From the NCBI GenBank assembly GCA_948099385.1, contig CANUEZ040000031.1, positions 3,403,001 to 3,467,000 on the forward strand: 64,000 nucleotides of DNA, written 5' to 3'. Positions 32,313-42,412 of this stretch are shown one piece after another (the stretch's first letter is position 1; every line of letters begins with the position of its first letter). This DNA is from Fasciola hepatica. Taxonomy: Eukaryota > Platyhelminthes > Trematoda > Plagiorchiida > Fasciolidae. Below the pieces are notes generated by a model. The model had not been told where the DNA came from, did no database searches, and saw only the letters and a list, made by a program, of their open reading frames with translations. The position numbers were made by a program, and so were the translations under genes.

Positions 32313-35280
32313 TTAATCCCAGAGGGGTTTTATTTCATACACGGACCAGTCCTGTTTAGGCATTTGCAGGAAATTCGGTCCTTCAGTCCATGTGTCGAGT
32401 TGACGGAAATTGGTAGCACCTCGGGAGCACACATCGGCTGGGTTGTCGCCAGATCTGACATGCTTCCACCGGTTCACGGCCGATTCGTCGTGGGTAATCG
32501 TGGGCAGGTTAACAACGAAATCACTAAAACGGCTCCTGAAGTTGTTAATATAGTACGGTACTATCTTCGAGTCCGTCCAGAAGCTAGCCGACCATATGTA
32601 GGGGTCGAAGCATCTTTCCACCGCTTGAACCGTCATGACCTCTATCACGGCTATGCTGAGTTCAATGGGCGGGATCTAAGTCGTCTTCAGTGGGGCAACA
32701 CGGGCTTAAGCGAACGGGATCCTCGTAGTATATTTCCGTCTCCCGTGCTCCATCGTCCGTATACCACAGCTCTGTAACCGATCTCTGATGTGTCAGAAAA
32801 GGCATGTGGTTCTCCTATCCGTGTTGCACGACCAGGGGGCAAACATCGTGGAATACTTATGTCCCCTAGTTTCTTTAAGGTGCTCAGAAATTCTCCCCAG
32901 TCCAGCCGGTCTTCTCGGTCCAGCAGCTGCTCCCAATCGACTTCCTCACTGCAGAGCCGATGCAGCAGGATCTCTCCGGGTAACAGCGAGGGAGAGACGA
33001 AACCGAGCGTATCGAACAAAACAGAGACGGCAGAAAGTATGCCATCATGGGTTACTGGCAGCTGGGGAATGTTTAGCCCGAAAATAAAGTCGTCCGTTTC
33101 CGCGTTTCATTGTATTCCTATAGTGCTTTCGGTAGGGAGTGGAGAGCCGTTCAAATCTCTAACCCTTTCGGACCTCTCGTGGTACGTGATGACTTCCAGC
33201 ACTTCTGAAGCGTTCGACACCCACTTCGTTAGATGGGAGCCGCTCTTTTCCAGCAGTCTCTTCAGGCCCCTGAACTGCACCCGGACCGAGTCTACGTCTT
33301 CGAATGACCCAAGATAGTCCTCCACTTAGAAGTTTCTGCTGACTATCTACCACCGACCGATGGACCAAATTTCCATGTTTGTTCGCAGATTCTCGAAGGG
33401 CGTAGTGATGATATGGCTCCGAAGGGGTGGACGGTCATCCTCTAATTTATCACTGCTTTTTCCTGGTTGTTCTCCTCCTACCACAGGAAACGCAAAGTAC
33501 CCCGTTCTTCTGCCGGTAATTTCACCCGGTGAAACATTTCCCTGATATCCGCGGGCAAGGCAACTCCACCCACTCTGAAACGGCACTAAACTTCGATTAG
33601 TGGTGTGGTCCAGTCAGGTCTTTGTAGTAGGCTATCATTTAACGACTTGCCCCGGAACTTGGCTGTACGGTCGGGCACCGCCCGCAGGTTTCAGGTTTCT
33701 TGGGTTTGAGAACCGGGTGGCGAGGTAGGTATCAGATCCCCTTTCGGCCGTCGGTGTTAGCAGGCACTCTTTCAAGGTAGCTTAGAGTTTCGTTTCACTT
33801 ATTTAATTCTGCATATCTTTCCCAGTGATCCTGGTCTAGGACGGAGCTTTCTTTCAGTCGAAGTAGTCTTTGTAGGGCACCATTTCTGTTTTCAAGCCAA
33901 GGGTCATCTGGTGTCTGCCATGGGAGGGGAACCTCGAACTGACTTTTAAGGCCTCTAGTTCCGTGCCGCACTGTTTGCAGAGCGAAGTGGTCCCCCGGAG
34001 GCAACGATAGTCTTTCGTCTCCGATGTCATGAAACTCCTTTTCATACAGCCGCTGCAGATGATACTCTATGCGGTCCGTTTCGGTGGATAAGTAATTCAC
34101 GGAACCACGTCCCCCTACTGGACCACATAGTATCCATCCCGGAGCTGTGCATGCGGCATAAGGTGCCTGGCGGTTGCCCACTCTATGGTCAAGTACTCAG
34201 CGCGCCTTTGCCACATCGCAGCAGATGAGGAGATCCACTTCGTAGTCTTCCCAGTCTACAATGGTTACGTCCTGCAGGTGGGGCCACCTAGTCAAAATTG
34301 CTTTCACCGATCATGGCGCTCGCATTGGGGGGGGGGAGGTCAGCTAATGTAAATACCTCCGTGGATTCGATTTGCTCGCTATTGTCTAAGGAGACGAGCT
34401 GTATCCTCAACCGGCCGGCAGTCATTACTTGTGTTCCGCTCGCCCCGCTCACTGCTAACGACGTCGTACTTTTAGCGAGCCGGTGTCTGTCGGCAAACCA
34501 CTCATTCACTAGGGTAGTGTCCGATCAACTGTCAACGAAAGCCAATGCTTTGACCGCCCCAGGTGAGGTCATCAATCCCATGGCAACTACTCCTAAACGT
34601 ACTGGTTTACCGGTAGAACGCAAAGCTGAACAAATGACGCTGGGCTTGGTGTTTTTCTCTGGTTTAATTTCTCTCGCCCGTTGTAACAATTCATGGTGTC
34701 GGCCCGCGCAACCCTCGTGACCACATTTGGTTTTTTGTTCGACAAGCTGCCGCCCGGTGCGTGGTTTTGAGGCATACAAAGCAAGCTCCTGTAGTCCTCG
34801 CCATTCCACAACTTTCGTTCATTACGTCGTTGATGAACTTGGGGCATTCCAGTAGCCCATGGCTAGCGTCATCTGACCTGAAACTGGGATGTGCTGGAGT
34901 CTTGCGTGAAATGACGTGTGCATTGTCACAAGGCTGATATTTCGGACGTTCCCGTGAAGTGGTTTGAGCCCGGCTAGTGCTAGATTTGTTTACTCCGTTA
35001 CTGTCCCGGATGAGCCGGCCAAATCTACTGTTGGCTATCTTGGTTTGTCCCTCCAAGTATTCGGTCGTCTTCGAAGTTAGCCTACCGGTCACCTTGGCTT
35101 ATACGATCCGCCTCTTCCGCCTACCGACCCTGTAGTTCGGGAGAGAGTTGACGGACCATGTACCGGTTATTCCGACTGTGAGTAACGCGTAGCCAATTCA
35201 AAACGAATCCCAAAACCAGAACAAGATTGGTTCGTAGTTTATACGGTACTGGATTAACAAGTTATACGCATATAAACATG
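32313..35280 (-). mobile_element. Decayed BEL/Pao element with RT, minus strand
   Basis: At 35280-35181 (minus strand) the end of an LTR closely matches the young BEL/Pao LTR (CAATCTTGTTCTGGTTTTGG with one change). Then, in order, come the late part of Gag with I-A-N-S-R-F-G (35040) and a zinc segment, protease remnants (34500), a linker (34181-33800), a Pao-type RT (33750-33100) and RNase H (F-S-D-T-S-E near 32800, W-T-D-S-K near 32570). The first half of Gag is deleted and integrase is not seen. The RT active box reads stop-V-E-D instead of Y-V-D-D. There are many frameshifts. Confidence 0.87.
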
Positions 35281-35744
35281 TGCCAAGGTCAAGGCCAAGC
35301 CCGCGTGAAATTCAGATTGTCTCGTTTTCTTTTTTTTGCTTATACCACTGTTTAGACTTGTAGCTGTGTCCATCCTAGTATACACCACCTAAATACCTGA
35401 AACCGTGACCTAGTTGTGTAAACAACTGCGGCATACCACCGTGCAGACGCTAGTACTTATCGCGAGTTAGAGTTATAGACTACATTGATTATTCACTGCT
35501 CTAATTAAACTTAATTACATTCTACATGGCTTATCTAGCAAATCTCCCCTGATTCTCGCCACAGTAAAATCTATCTAGCGTTTTTACATCCCATCGCTAT
35601 AAACCAAATCATACATTATTTTCGCTACGCATCCTCCGGTGCACCTTTTGAAGCTTCTGTCTCACTGTGCCTCCATTCATTTGTTTTTTGCCATAAGAGC
35701 GCACTTTCGTTCCACCCGGTCCACTGACCCCATACTTGCAATAT
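35281..35744. other. Flank between BEL/Pao and CACTA elements
   Basis: The part next to 35281 may be a diverged remainder of the BEL LTR. Otherwise I see nothing. Confidence 0.4.
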
Positions 35745-35758
35745 CCCAGTCAGCACAA
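35742..35758 (+). repeat. Left terminal inverted repeat of the CACTA element
   Basis: TATCCCAGTCAGCACAA, the exact reverse complement of 40836-40852. Confidence 0.88.
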
Positions 35759-36436
35759 GGGGTCGAAAAAACGCCCCCAAACGGTACCTTCCGGGACTGT
35801 TTTTCAAAATCCCATTTTTATGACAAATAAGTTGGGCAATTGTATTAATGAGCCCTGAAATTGCCAACTGCGAAGTTTTATCCCCATAAACGTCATGGTA
35901 TTGTAGATATACGCACTTTATTGTTCCGCTGCTTTTTATCATTTCCCGGTGATTGTCTTGATTTTTCAAGCATATAAGCACCCAAATGTACCACTACAAA
36001 TGAGTACCTTTCTTTTTTCCGACAACTCGAGCATGCTTCTTCATGAAACACCGTCACTGACGTTTTTCACTTTTTTTGTTTTACTGAGGTGCGCCATTCT
36101 GCCACGTGATCCGTCGAAGGTTACACGCTAGCAGTAAGTCGTCCTGTACCGAGTCTTCACGTTCGTCAATAACGACGTTTTGTGTCACGTTTATGCTGTT
36201 ATTTCAGTCAATGAATATCGCCTACATGTTTAATGTCTACTGCAGTGTCCGTCTATTCCTTATTAGCTCATTATTGACTAATTAACGGAATGGCTGTATT
36301 CGTTGTCATGTTTGATGGAAGGTACTAAGTTTTTCACGTGACTAGAAGATTTTTGCAATTATTCACGAGATACGCTTTATGTACTGCTATATTCTCTTTA
36401 AATTCGAACCATATCTAGTAGCTATCATTGCACAAA

Positions 36437-36587
36437 ATGAGACGACACCGCCGTAAGCAAGTGTCACTTCCTGGGTGCTCGAGAACTACCATCTGGCGAC
36501 GTCAAAAGGCTTCAGTCAGAGTCGCTTATGCCACAATGGAATCTTTGAATGCCTCGGATATTGACAATTGGTTAAACGCTGTAAATG
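36437..36587 (+). CDS. Candidate first exon of the CACTA transposase
   Basis: The ATG at 36437 opens a basic stretch, M-R-R-H-R-R-K-Q, followed by S-R-T-T-I-W-R-R and ending in N-A-V-N-G just before possible donors GTAAAT (36581) and GTAATG (36588). Transposases of this kind often begin with a short basic exon. The connection to the main exon at 36946 is inference; I did not define the splice path. Confidence 0.45.
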
Positions 36588-36945
36588 GTAATGATTTCCA
36601 CGCTCTGTGAACCTTAATGGCCATATAAACCAGATGATTTGGTGAGGATGTCATCATCCTGGGCAATAAATGCGGACTGCGAGGTTGAGCCTAATGCTCT
36701 CCATCAGCCGACCGATGTCGGTGCACCGGACATTTCTACAAGCTTTTATGGGTATTCTATTCAAATTATTCTTCTAGTAAGATATTAAGGAACGCTGGAG
36801 ATGATGCACAAGACTTACAAGCCAGTGAAGACGGGGAGAACTCGTGGTTTGCACATACTTTTCACGCCTCAGGTAACTTGACCGCTTAAAGCATAGACCT
36901 TTATTAAAAGACGGCATCCCAGAAATCTCCGCGGAGAGCACAGAT

Positions 36946-38715
36946 GTGAAGGAAGACGGTTCGTTGTTGTGTCTACTTACTCCACCCAATAATTCAGACT
37001 TAATTCCAGGACCTTCGGCACGTTCTGTTGCACGACAGGCAGCCATACAAATGCGTCTCTCAATGGTGAATGTGAGAACCATGCTTCGTGTATTCAGGAA
37101 GGTTCTCCCGGATTTGCCGACAGATCCACGAACGTTGTTGGGATCACCACGTCAAACTTCAAATAAGTCCGTAGGTAACGGTAAATACGTGCACTTTGGG
37201 CTCGACGAATGTTTGCAGCGTGCAATGGATTCCAGTGCAATGCACACAACCGATGAGATAGCTATTCAGTTGCATGTAGACGGTCTGACTTTGTTTCGTG
37301 GGTCATCTCAGCAGCTGTGGCTTATTCTAGGCCGTGTGCTCAAACCGTTGTCACCGGTGTTTATGGTGGGTCTCTACTATGGGATGACGAAACCCGCAAA
37401 TGTGTTGGAATACTTGGATGACTGCGTTCGAGAACTGAAATCTCTGCTTACTCAGGGCATTTATGTTCGAAGTGTATGCAGACGTTTCCGTGTAGTTTTG
37501 TCTAGCGTTATAGCTGATGCCCCAGCTAAAGCCTTGATAAAACAAATAAAGTATCATAGTGGCTATTTCAGTTGCCCACGGTGTACCCAGCGAGGCAGTA
37601 GCATTGGTAGAAGACTGGTGTTCTTAGGCAACCCAGGAAAAGAAAGGACTGACGTTGACTACCGTTGCCGAAGACAACCGGACCACCACACCGGGGATTC
37701 GCCCTTCGAGAGTTTGTCAATTGATTTGATAAACACGTTCCCAACGGACTACATGCACATGTTATGTCTTGGGATAATGAAGCGAACCCTTCTTGTATGG
37801 CGTCAGTTTGGCAAACGAAGGAGAGCTCTGCTATCGGCTCAGTCATTGGCACGCCTGAACGCACATTTTCGGATAGTTCAAAAATGTATCCCTTGTGAGT
37901 TTCCACGAGTTTTCCGAACGCTGGTTGAGCTAGAGTACTGGAAGGCATCCGAGTACAGGCAGTTCTTGTTGTACATCGGACCGGTTGTTATGAAAGATGT
38001 GCTGCCTGTTGAGAACTACTCCAACTTTCTCAGCTTCTCGATTTGTGCCTACATACTGTGCAGCGATAAGTGGCGTTCTCACTACGTAGACTTTATCCAC
38101 AATCACTGCTGCTTGATGGTGCAGGACTTCGTGAAGTTGTACGGTGAGACTGAGGCGGTTTTCAATGTTCACACTTGGGTGCATATATGTGAAGATGTGA
38201 GGATTCACGGCTCTTTGGATTCATTCTCGGCGTTTCCCTTCGAGTCATATATGCAAACTATAAGGCAGTGTGTCACCAGTCGAAACATGGTAGCGGAACA
38301 AATTTTTCGTAGGACAATGGAACGTTCTACGGAAGCGATAATGCATGCCAACATTCAATTTTGGGATGACACTCTATCTTCTTCTGTCACCAAACGTGGG
38401 TTGCATGGGAAGACGTTCCGTCTGCAGAACACGGTTTATGCCTCGGAACCGCCGAACAACTGTGTTCTGATTGACAACCAACCAGCGATAATCGTTGACA
38501 TCAGTGACAACACTGTGAAGTACCGTTATTTCAGAAGGAATGGAAATTTTTTCACTAATCCCATTTCGCCTGTGAACCTCAACATATACCTTTGTGAACA
38601 GCCATCTGAGGAAATTCGCTCCTGTAACTGTAACGACATACGGTGTAAAGGGTTATTGATTCCATACCGCGAACACCTGGTATTTTATCCTATTGTGCAT
38701 AGCTGGCGTTCATAA
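36946..38715 (+). CDS. CACTA transposase, main exon
   Basis: This open frame of 589 codons has no internal stop; the first codon is GTG, so it is an exon body and not a start. It carries blocks typical of animal CACTA (EnSpm) transposases: H-V-D-G-L with a first Asp (about residue 110), D-A-P-A-K-A and a C-P-R-C zinc pair (185-210). Further on are F-P-T-D-Y-M-H-M-L-C-L-G-I-M-K-R (265-280), W-K-A-S-E-Y-R-Q-F-L-L-Y (330-340) and F-S-A-F-P-F-E-S (428-435). The two Asp and the Glu in these blocks are good candidates for the catalytic triad. The intact length suggests that the element moved not long ago. Confidence 0.85.
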   Translation: MKEDGSLLCLLTPPNNSDLIPGPSARSVARQAAIQMRLSMVNVRTMLRVFRKVLPDLPTDPRTLLGSPRQTSNKSVGNGKYVHFGLDECLQRAMDSSAMHTTDEIAIQLHVDGLTLFRGSSQQLWLILGRVLKPLSPVFMVGLYYGMTKPANVLEYLDDCVRELKSLLTQGIYVRSVCRRFRVVLSSVIADAPAKALIKQIKYHSGYFSCPRCTQRGSSIGRRLVFLGNPGKERTDVDYRCRRQPDHHTGDSPFESLSIDLINTFPTDYMHMLCLGIMKRTLLVWRQFGKRRRALLSAQSLARLNAHFRIVQKCIPCEFPRVFRTLVELEYWKASEYRQFLLYIGPVVMKDVLPVENYSNFLSFSICAYILCSDKWRSHYVDFIHNHCCLMVQDFVKLYGETEAVFNVHTWVHICEDVRIHGSLDSFSAFPFESYMQTIRQCVTSRNMVAEQIFRRTMERSTEAIMHANIQFWDDTLSSSVTKRGLHGKTFRLQNTVYASEPPNNCVLIDNQPAIIVDISDNTVKYRYFRRNGNFFTNPISPVNLNIYLCEQPSEEIRSCNCNDIRCKGLLIPYREHLVFYPIVHSWRS

Positions 38716-38758
38716 AGGTGGTAAGTAAAATAGACTGTGACAAACCTTTACATTTTAG

Positions 38759-39900
38759 ATGTTCACAGTAGTGGAGTTTGTGGGAGAAAACACGGTTGCT
38801 GTTGTTAATGACCTCTGGATGGTGGGGTCAGAGCACGCTACGTGGCCTTCTGTCGGCGCTTCTCGTGCGGAGCGCTTAGTACGCGATGGTCATCCGCCAC
38901 CGGTCAACTCAAAGGCATATAAAGTGAAGGTCCATAAAGCCGTCGGTAAGAGAACGTGACTATCATTCAGTTTCCTTTTGTAGATGACTAGCAACAGGCT
39001 GTGAAGTTGCAGCGAATACTAGAGGATATGTCCGACTTACCATCCACGGATGCGACGCTGCCCATGGAACGTTATGGGAAACGACCACAGTATGTGTTTA
39101 ATTGCTAATGGGGATATACTTGCAGTAAACCCGTATTTTTTTCGGAATGTGACAGTGCTGATCGGGAGCCGTCAGCACGGGCCAGTAAGAAACTATGGTC
39201 TCTCGAGCCACCTTGTTTAGAAGACCAGTCAATTTGCCTTCCGCGTACCCCGTTGAAGTCACTGGACCCAAACCATAATGTGCCAGAAACCATAGCGTAA
39301 GTACCATCGCTGTATTCTCACAAATCATGTAGTTGTCCATCCTTCGGGAGACCTTGGACTTCCACCCCAACGGTGAGTCCCATGGCATCAACAAGCCGTA
39401 CGGTGGAGGAAAGGCCATCCGCTTCCAAATCTCGTGAGAAGCCCAGTCCTCTTAGCAAGGAGGCCAATTACGGTGAGAGCATTATGTGTAATAGCAGCTT
39501 CACTAAATACTTATTAACTCACGCCAGCTTTCTTAGCTTCAATCAAGAAAGATACTTCGGAGTTGAAGTGCCAAATCGCCGAATTGCAGAGGCAAAATGC
39601 GAATTCGACGTCAAAGATCGTGTCCCAATGGGGGATCCTCGTAGACAGTGTTGATGACCTCGCGTCTCTGAATGAACGCTTGAAAAATTACAGCTACTAC
39701 GAGCAAGTGGTGAGAGATAGTCCTTTTTTTCTATTATTCAGGTCACATTTTTGCAGAATGTTTCCGGTACGAACTTTGGAGATTGCACAAGGGATATGAT
39801 GCGTCAGCTAATGACGATAAAAGTTCTCGCGCAGGTAAACATGAAGGGTGCACACGGAAGACCTGCCTTGGCGGGAACAAAAGTTTGTTCTCTTGTGATA
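38759..39900 (+). pseudogene. Second gene of the CACTA element (DUF4806-like), interrupted
   Basis: Exon a (38759-38945) starts MFTVVEFVGENTVAVV. It joins after a 38-nt intron (GTAAGA to TTGTAG) to exon b (38984-39089), where D-D-stop-Q-Q-A-V-K-L-Q shows an in-frame TAG (38989-38991). A 36-nt intron follows (39090-39125). Later segments (about 39550-39710 and 39745-39900) have a leucine- and glutamine-rich helix and then G-T-N-F-G-D-C-T-R-D-M-M-R-Q-L-M-T, which resembles the DUF4806 domain. Such proteins are often seen next to CACTA transposases in animals; their role is not known to me. Confidence 0.6.
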
Positions 39901-40740
39901 GGTGAGTATGAGATTTTGAATTCATGTTGCTACAGAGGCTGTGTGCCGGAAGAACTATCCTGGAGCCACAACGCAGCTCATCCGAGAGAAAATGCGTCGT
40001 TGCTTACAAAGGAGTAGAGCTAGTCAGCAAGAGAGTCGGTATGAACTGTATCGCAACGTCGGCACTCAGTGCAATACGTACGACGTCAGTGACTTCTATT
40101 TACGATATATTTCCTAAGGCGTTTCTTATATCAAGCTATGCATCTATTGCGATATTTTCCATTTCCATACAGCAAGAGATTCCAGTTTCTGCCTCAATGA
40201 TTTTCATATTTCCAGTAAAAGTATTTCGATTCCTAGTTCATAAATATGTTAAAGTTTTGCTCACTGCACTTTGTTTTACAATAAAAGATTAATTTAAAAT
40301 GTCTCTCTTCCTATTTCAGGCATTGGAAAACAGCAATTCCAGCGAACAGTTCTCATGCGACTAACGAGTACGAACGAAAAAACTTGGTAGATATTGTAAA
40401 TCCCTTCTACTACTGTACAATTTACCCATCAATACATGTTTCTTGCGTCAAAAGTATGGTCCTTTTTCTTCCGAAATCAGTAATGGAAATGCAGCTCGTA
40501 GTTACTGGCAAGGAAGTGATTTTGAAAGTGGTAAAGGTACCTTGGGAAGTGAGAAATGAGAGCGATGAAATGGGACGTTTCCGTTTAGTTATTTGACGCA
40601 CCGGACTAGTATCGTTCGTTCTGGGGTCGTTTGTGTAGTGCTATAAAAATAGGTACGGGAAATTGAGTTTATATTGTAATGCAGAATGTACACAAATATC
40701 GGAGGGTTTTTTGCGTGGTCGGCCGAAAAACGCCCCCAAA
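39901..40740. other. 3' part of the CACTA element without clear coding
   Basis: The frames at 39924-40292 and 40384-40596 are short and have no family I know. One may be a last exon of the second gene. Confidence 0.35.
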
Positions 40741-40835
40741 CCGACCCTTTTTTGTTTTAGTGGGGTCACTTTGGGGTCGTTTTGGGGATCAAACGGGGTC
40801 GACCTAGGGACTATTTCGTGACTATTTGGGGACCA

Positions 40836-40852
40836 TTGTGCTGACTGGGATA
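40836..40852 (-). repeat. Right terminal inverted repeat of the CACTA element
   Basis: TTGTGCTGACTGGGATA, paired with the left end at 35742-35758. Confidence 0.88.
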
Positions 40853-40880
40853 CTCTCCCGCAAAACCTGCTGTTGTGACC

Positions 40881-41428
40881 TGTAGGTACCTGTACATTTT
40901 CGACTTTTTCCATGATTTTCAACGTCCCTTGGTGCGACACTCCTTTGTTGTACCGAAGTTTTAATGTAAAAATACACACCTTTTGGTCGTCACCACCGCG
41001 CAATACAAAAAGGCTGTAAATAAATCTTTAATTCTGGCACGGTCTCATCTTCTGGTTTCGAATGTCTTGGAATCATATCGGTCGGAACTAACTGTGTGAA
41101 ACAAAACATTTTAGAAGCTTCAACGGCGTCTCTTGGCACTTCGCTCAATACCATCCTGTTCTGTTCAACGGATGGCTGTCAGACCGAACTGAACTGAAGA
41201 CATTGGCGGATATTGGCTCTTCGACGCCCATTTCCTGATCTCAAGAACACCGAACAACTGTGAGTTTGAGTCACACCTATTGTTTCATTTTAATTCTTAA
41301 TGTACATACCCTTTTGGCCTTTTTTTTTTATCGCCGCACGCTCCTCCGCCCATCTTAGTTTGCTAGTGTCGTCTTAGATATTGTTGACATTCATTTAGTG
41401 TACCATATAGACAGAGTAGTACGCTACA
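40881..41428 (+). repeat. 5' LTR of the CsRn1-like element (548 bp)
   Basis: Starts TGTAGGTACCTG and ends ACGCTACA. It contains AATAAATC, a possible polyadenylation signal, near 41017. It begins 31 bp after the right end of the CACTA element. Confidence 0.85.
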
Positions 41429-41506
41429 AAATTGGTGAGCCCAGGTTGTTTTTCCATCATTTGACACTAGCTTCATTCTTTTGGTCCAAGTTCCACACCA
41501 TTCACC

Positions 41507-42412
41507 ATGTCTGACAGCGAATCTATTGACATCCACGCGGTTGCTCTGAAACTGCCAATTTTTGCCGCTGCCAACCCTCTGGTGTGGTTTCGACAAATAG
41601 AAGCCGTATTTGCCACTCGACGTATAACCAGCGAGCGCGTGAAATACTCTCACGTTGTCCAAGCACTTCCCTTTGACATCGCTGTTGACGTGGAAGATCT
41701 CCTCGATCCCATTCCACCAGAAGCTCCTTACACGAAGCTTAAGGAAGCAGTCATTCAGCGTACCGGAAAATCAGCCGGAAAAATGCTCCGTGAACTGTTC
41801 ACGTCGGTGGAGCTCGGAGACCAAACTCCGTCCCAGCTTATGCGCCACTTGCGGTCGCTACTGGCTGGACGGCAAATGGATGACGCCGTTTTCAGGGAGA
41901 TATGGGTTGATAAACAACCCCTCCCAATGCAGCAGGTCCTGTCAATGCTGGAGCCCACTACTCCTCTTGACAAAGTTGCACAGCACGCCGACAGAATAAT
42001 GGAATGCTACCCGGCTGGTAGACCTTGCATTCACATGACATCACCCGCCGAAACCACTCCGACGCACGAATCCCCTACGACATCACCAGTTCCTGCCCCA
42101 GATCGCCGTGGTGACGTTTCTCGCAGTCCTGATTCCTCATCCCATCACTCGCATATCGATAAGGACATTACGGACCTAAGAGAAACCGTTCGCATGTTGT
42201 GCAATCAGGTCAGTGCAATGTGCAACGTATTTACTACTCATCGATCTGTGTCCGCCGAGGTACCTCATCGACCTAGATCACGGTCCAGAAACCGCCGATT
42301 ACAAACCTGGTGTTTGTACCACCGCACATCCGGCTCCAAGGCACGCCGCTGTGATCCTCCATGTTCATTCCGCACTTATACTCCACAGTCAAACGACCAG
42401 GCCAGCCAGTAA
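41507..42412 (+). CDS. Gag of the CsRn1-like element
   Basis: An intact frame of 301 codons starts [19 protein letters not shown]. It has the capsid-like helical part with [11 protein letters not shown] and, near the C terminus (from 42311), [18 protein letters not shown]. The Cys-His-Cys-Cys spacing is the hallmark of CsRn1-clade Gag (described first from Clonorchis) and replaces the CCHC knuckle. Gag packs the element RNA into cytoplasmic particles. It overlaps the pol frame by about 50 nt in the -1 frame, so Pol is probably made by a -1 ribosomal shift. Confidence 0.9.
   Translation: MSDSESIDIHAVALKLPIFAAANPLVWFRQIEAVFATRRITSERVKYSHVVQALPFDIAVDVEDLLDPIPPEAPYTKLKEAVIQRTGKSAGKMLRELFTSVELGDQTPSQLMRHLRSLLAGRQMDDAVFREIWVDKQPLPMQQVLSMLEPTTPLDKVAQHADRIMECYPAGRPCIHMTSPAETTPTHESPTTSPVPAPDRRGDVSRSPDSSSHHSHIDKDITDLRETVRMLCNQVSAMCNVFTTHRSVSAEVPHRPRSRSRNRRLQTWCLYHRTSGSKARRCDPPCSFRTYTPQSNDQASQ

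Larger units (their letters stand above)
35745..40849 (+). mobile_element. CACTA-superfamily DNA transposon, two genes
   Basis: The ends are perfect inverted repeats of at least 14 bp, CCCAGTCAGCACAA, or 17 bp if TAT/ATA is counted. AT flanks both sides (35743-35744 and 40850-40851) and may be the target duplication. Near both ends a subterminal block AAAAACGCCCCCAAAC recurs, as is usual in CACTA elements. Inside are a transposase and a second gene with small introns. The transposase frame is intact in its main exon; the second gene has an in-frame stop. Confidence 0.85.

Noticed and set aside
36946..38715. Host gene in place of a transposase
   Set aside because: The intact frame could suggest domestication, but perfect terminal repeats 1.2 and 2.1 kb away and the accompanying second gene show that it is part of a mobile element.
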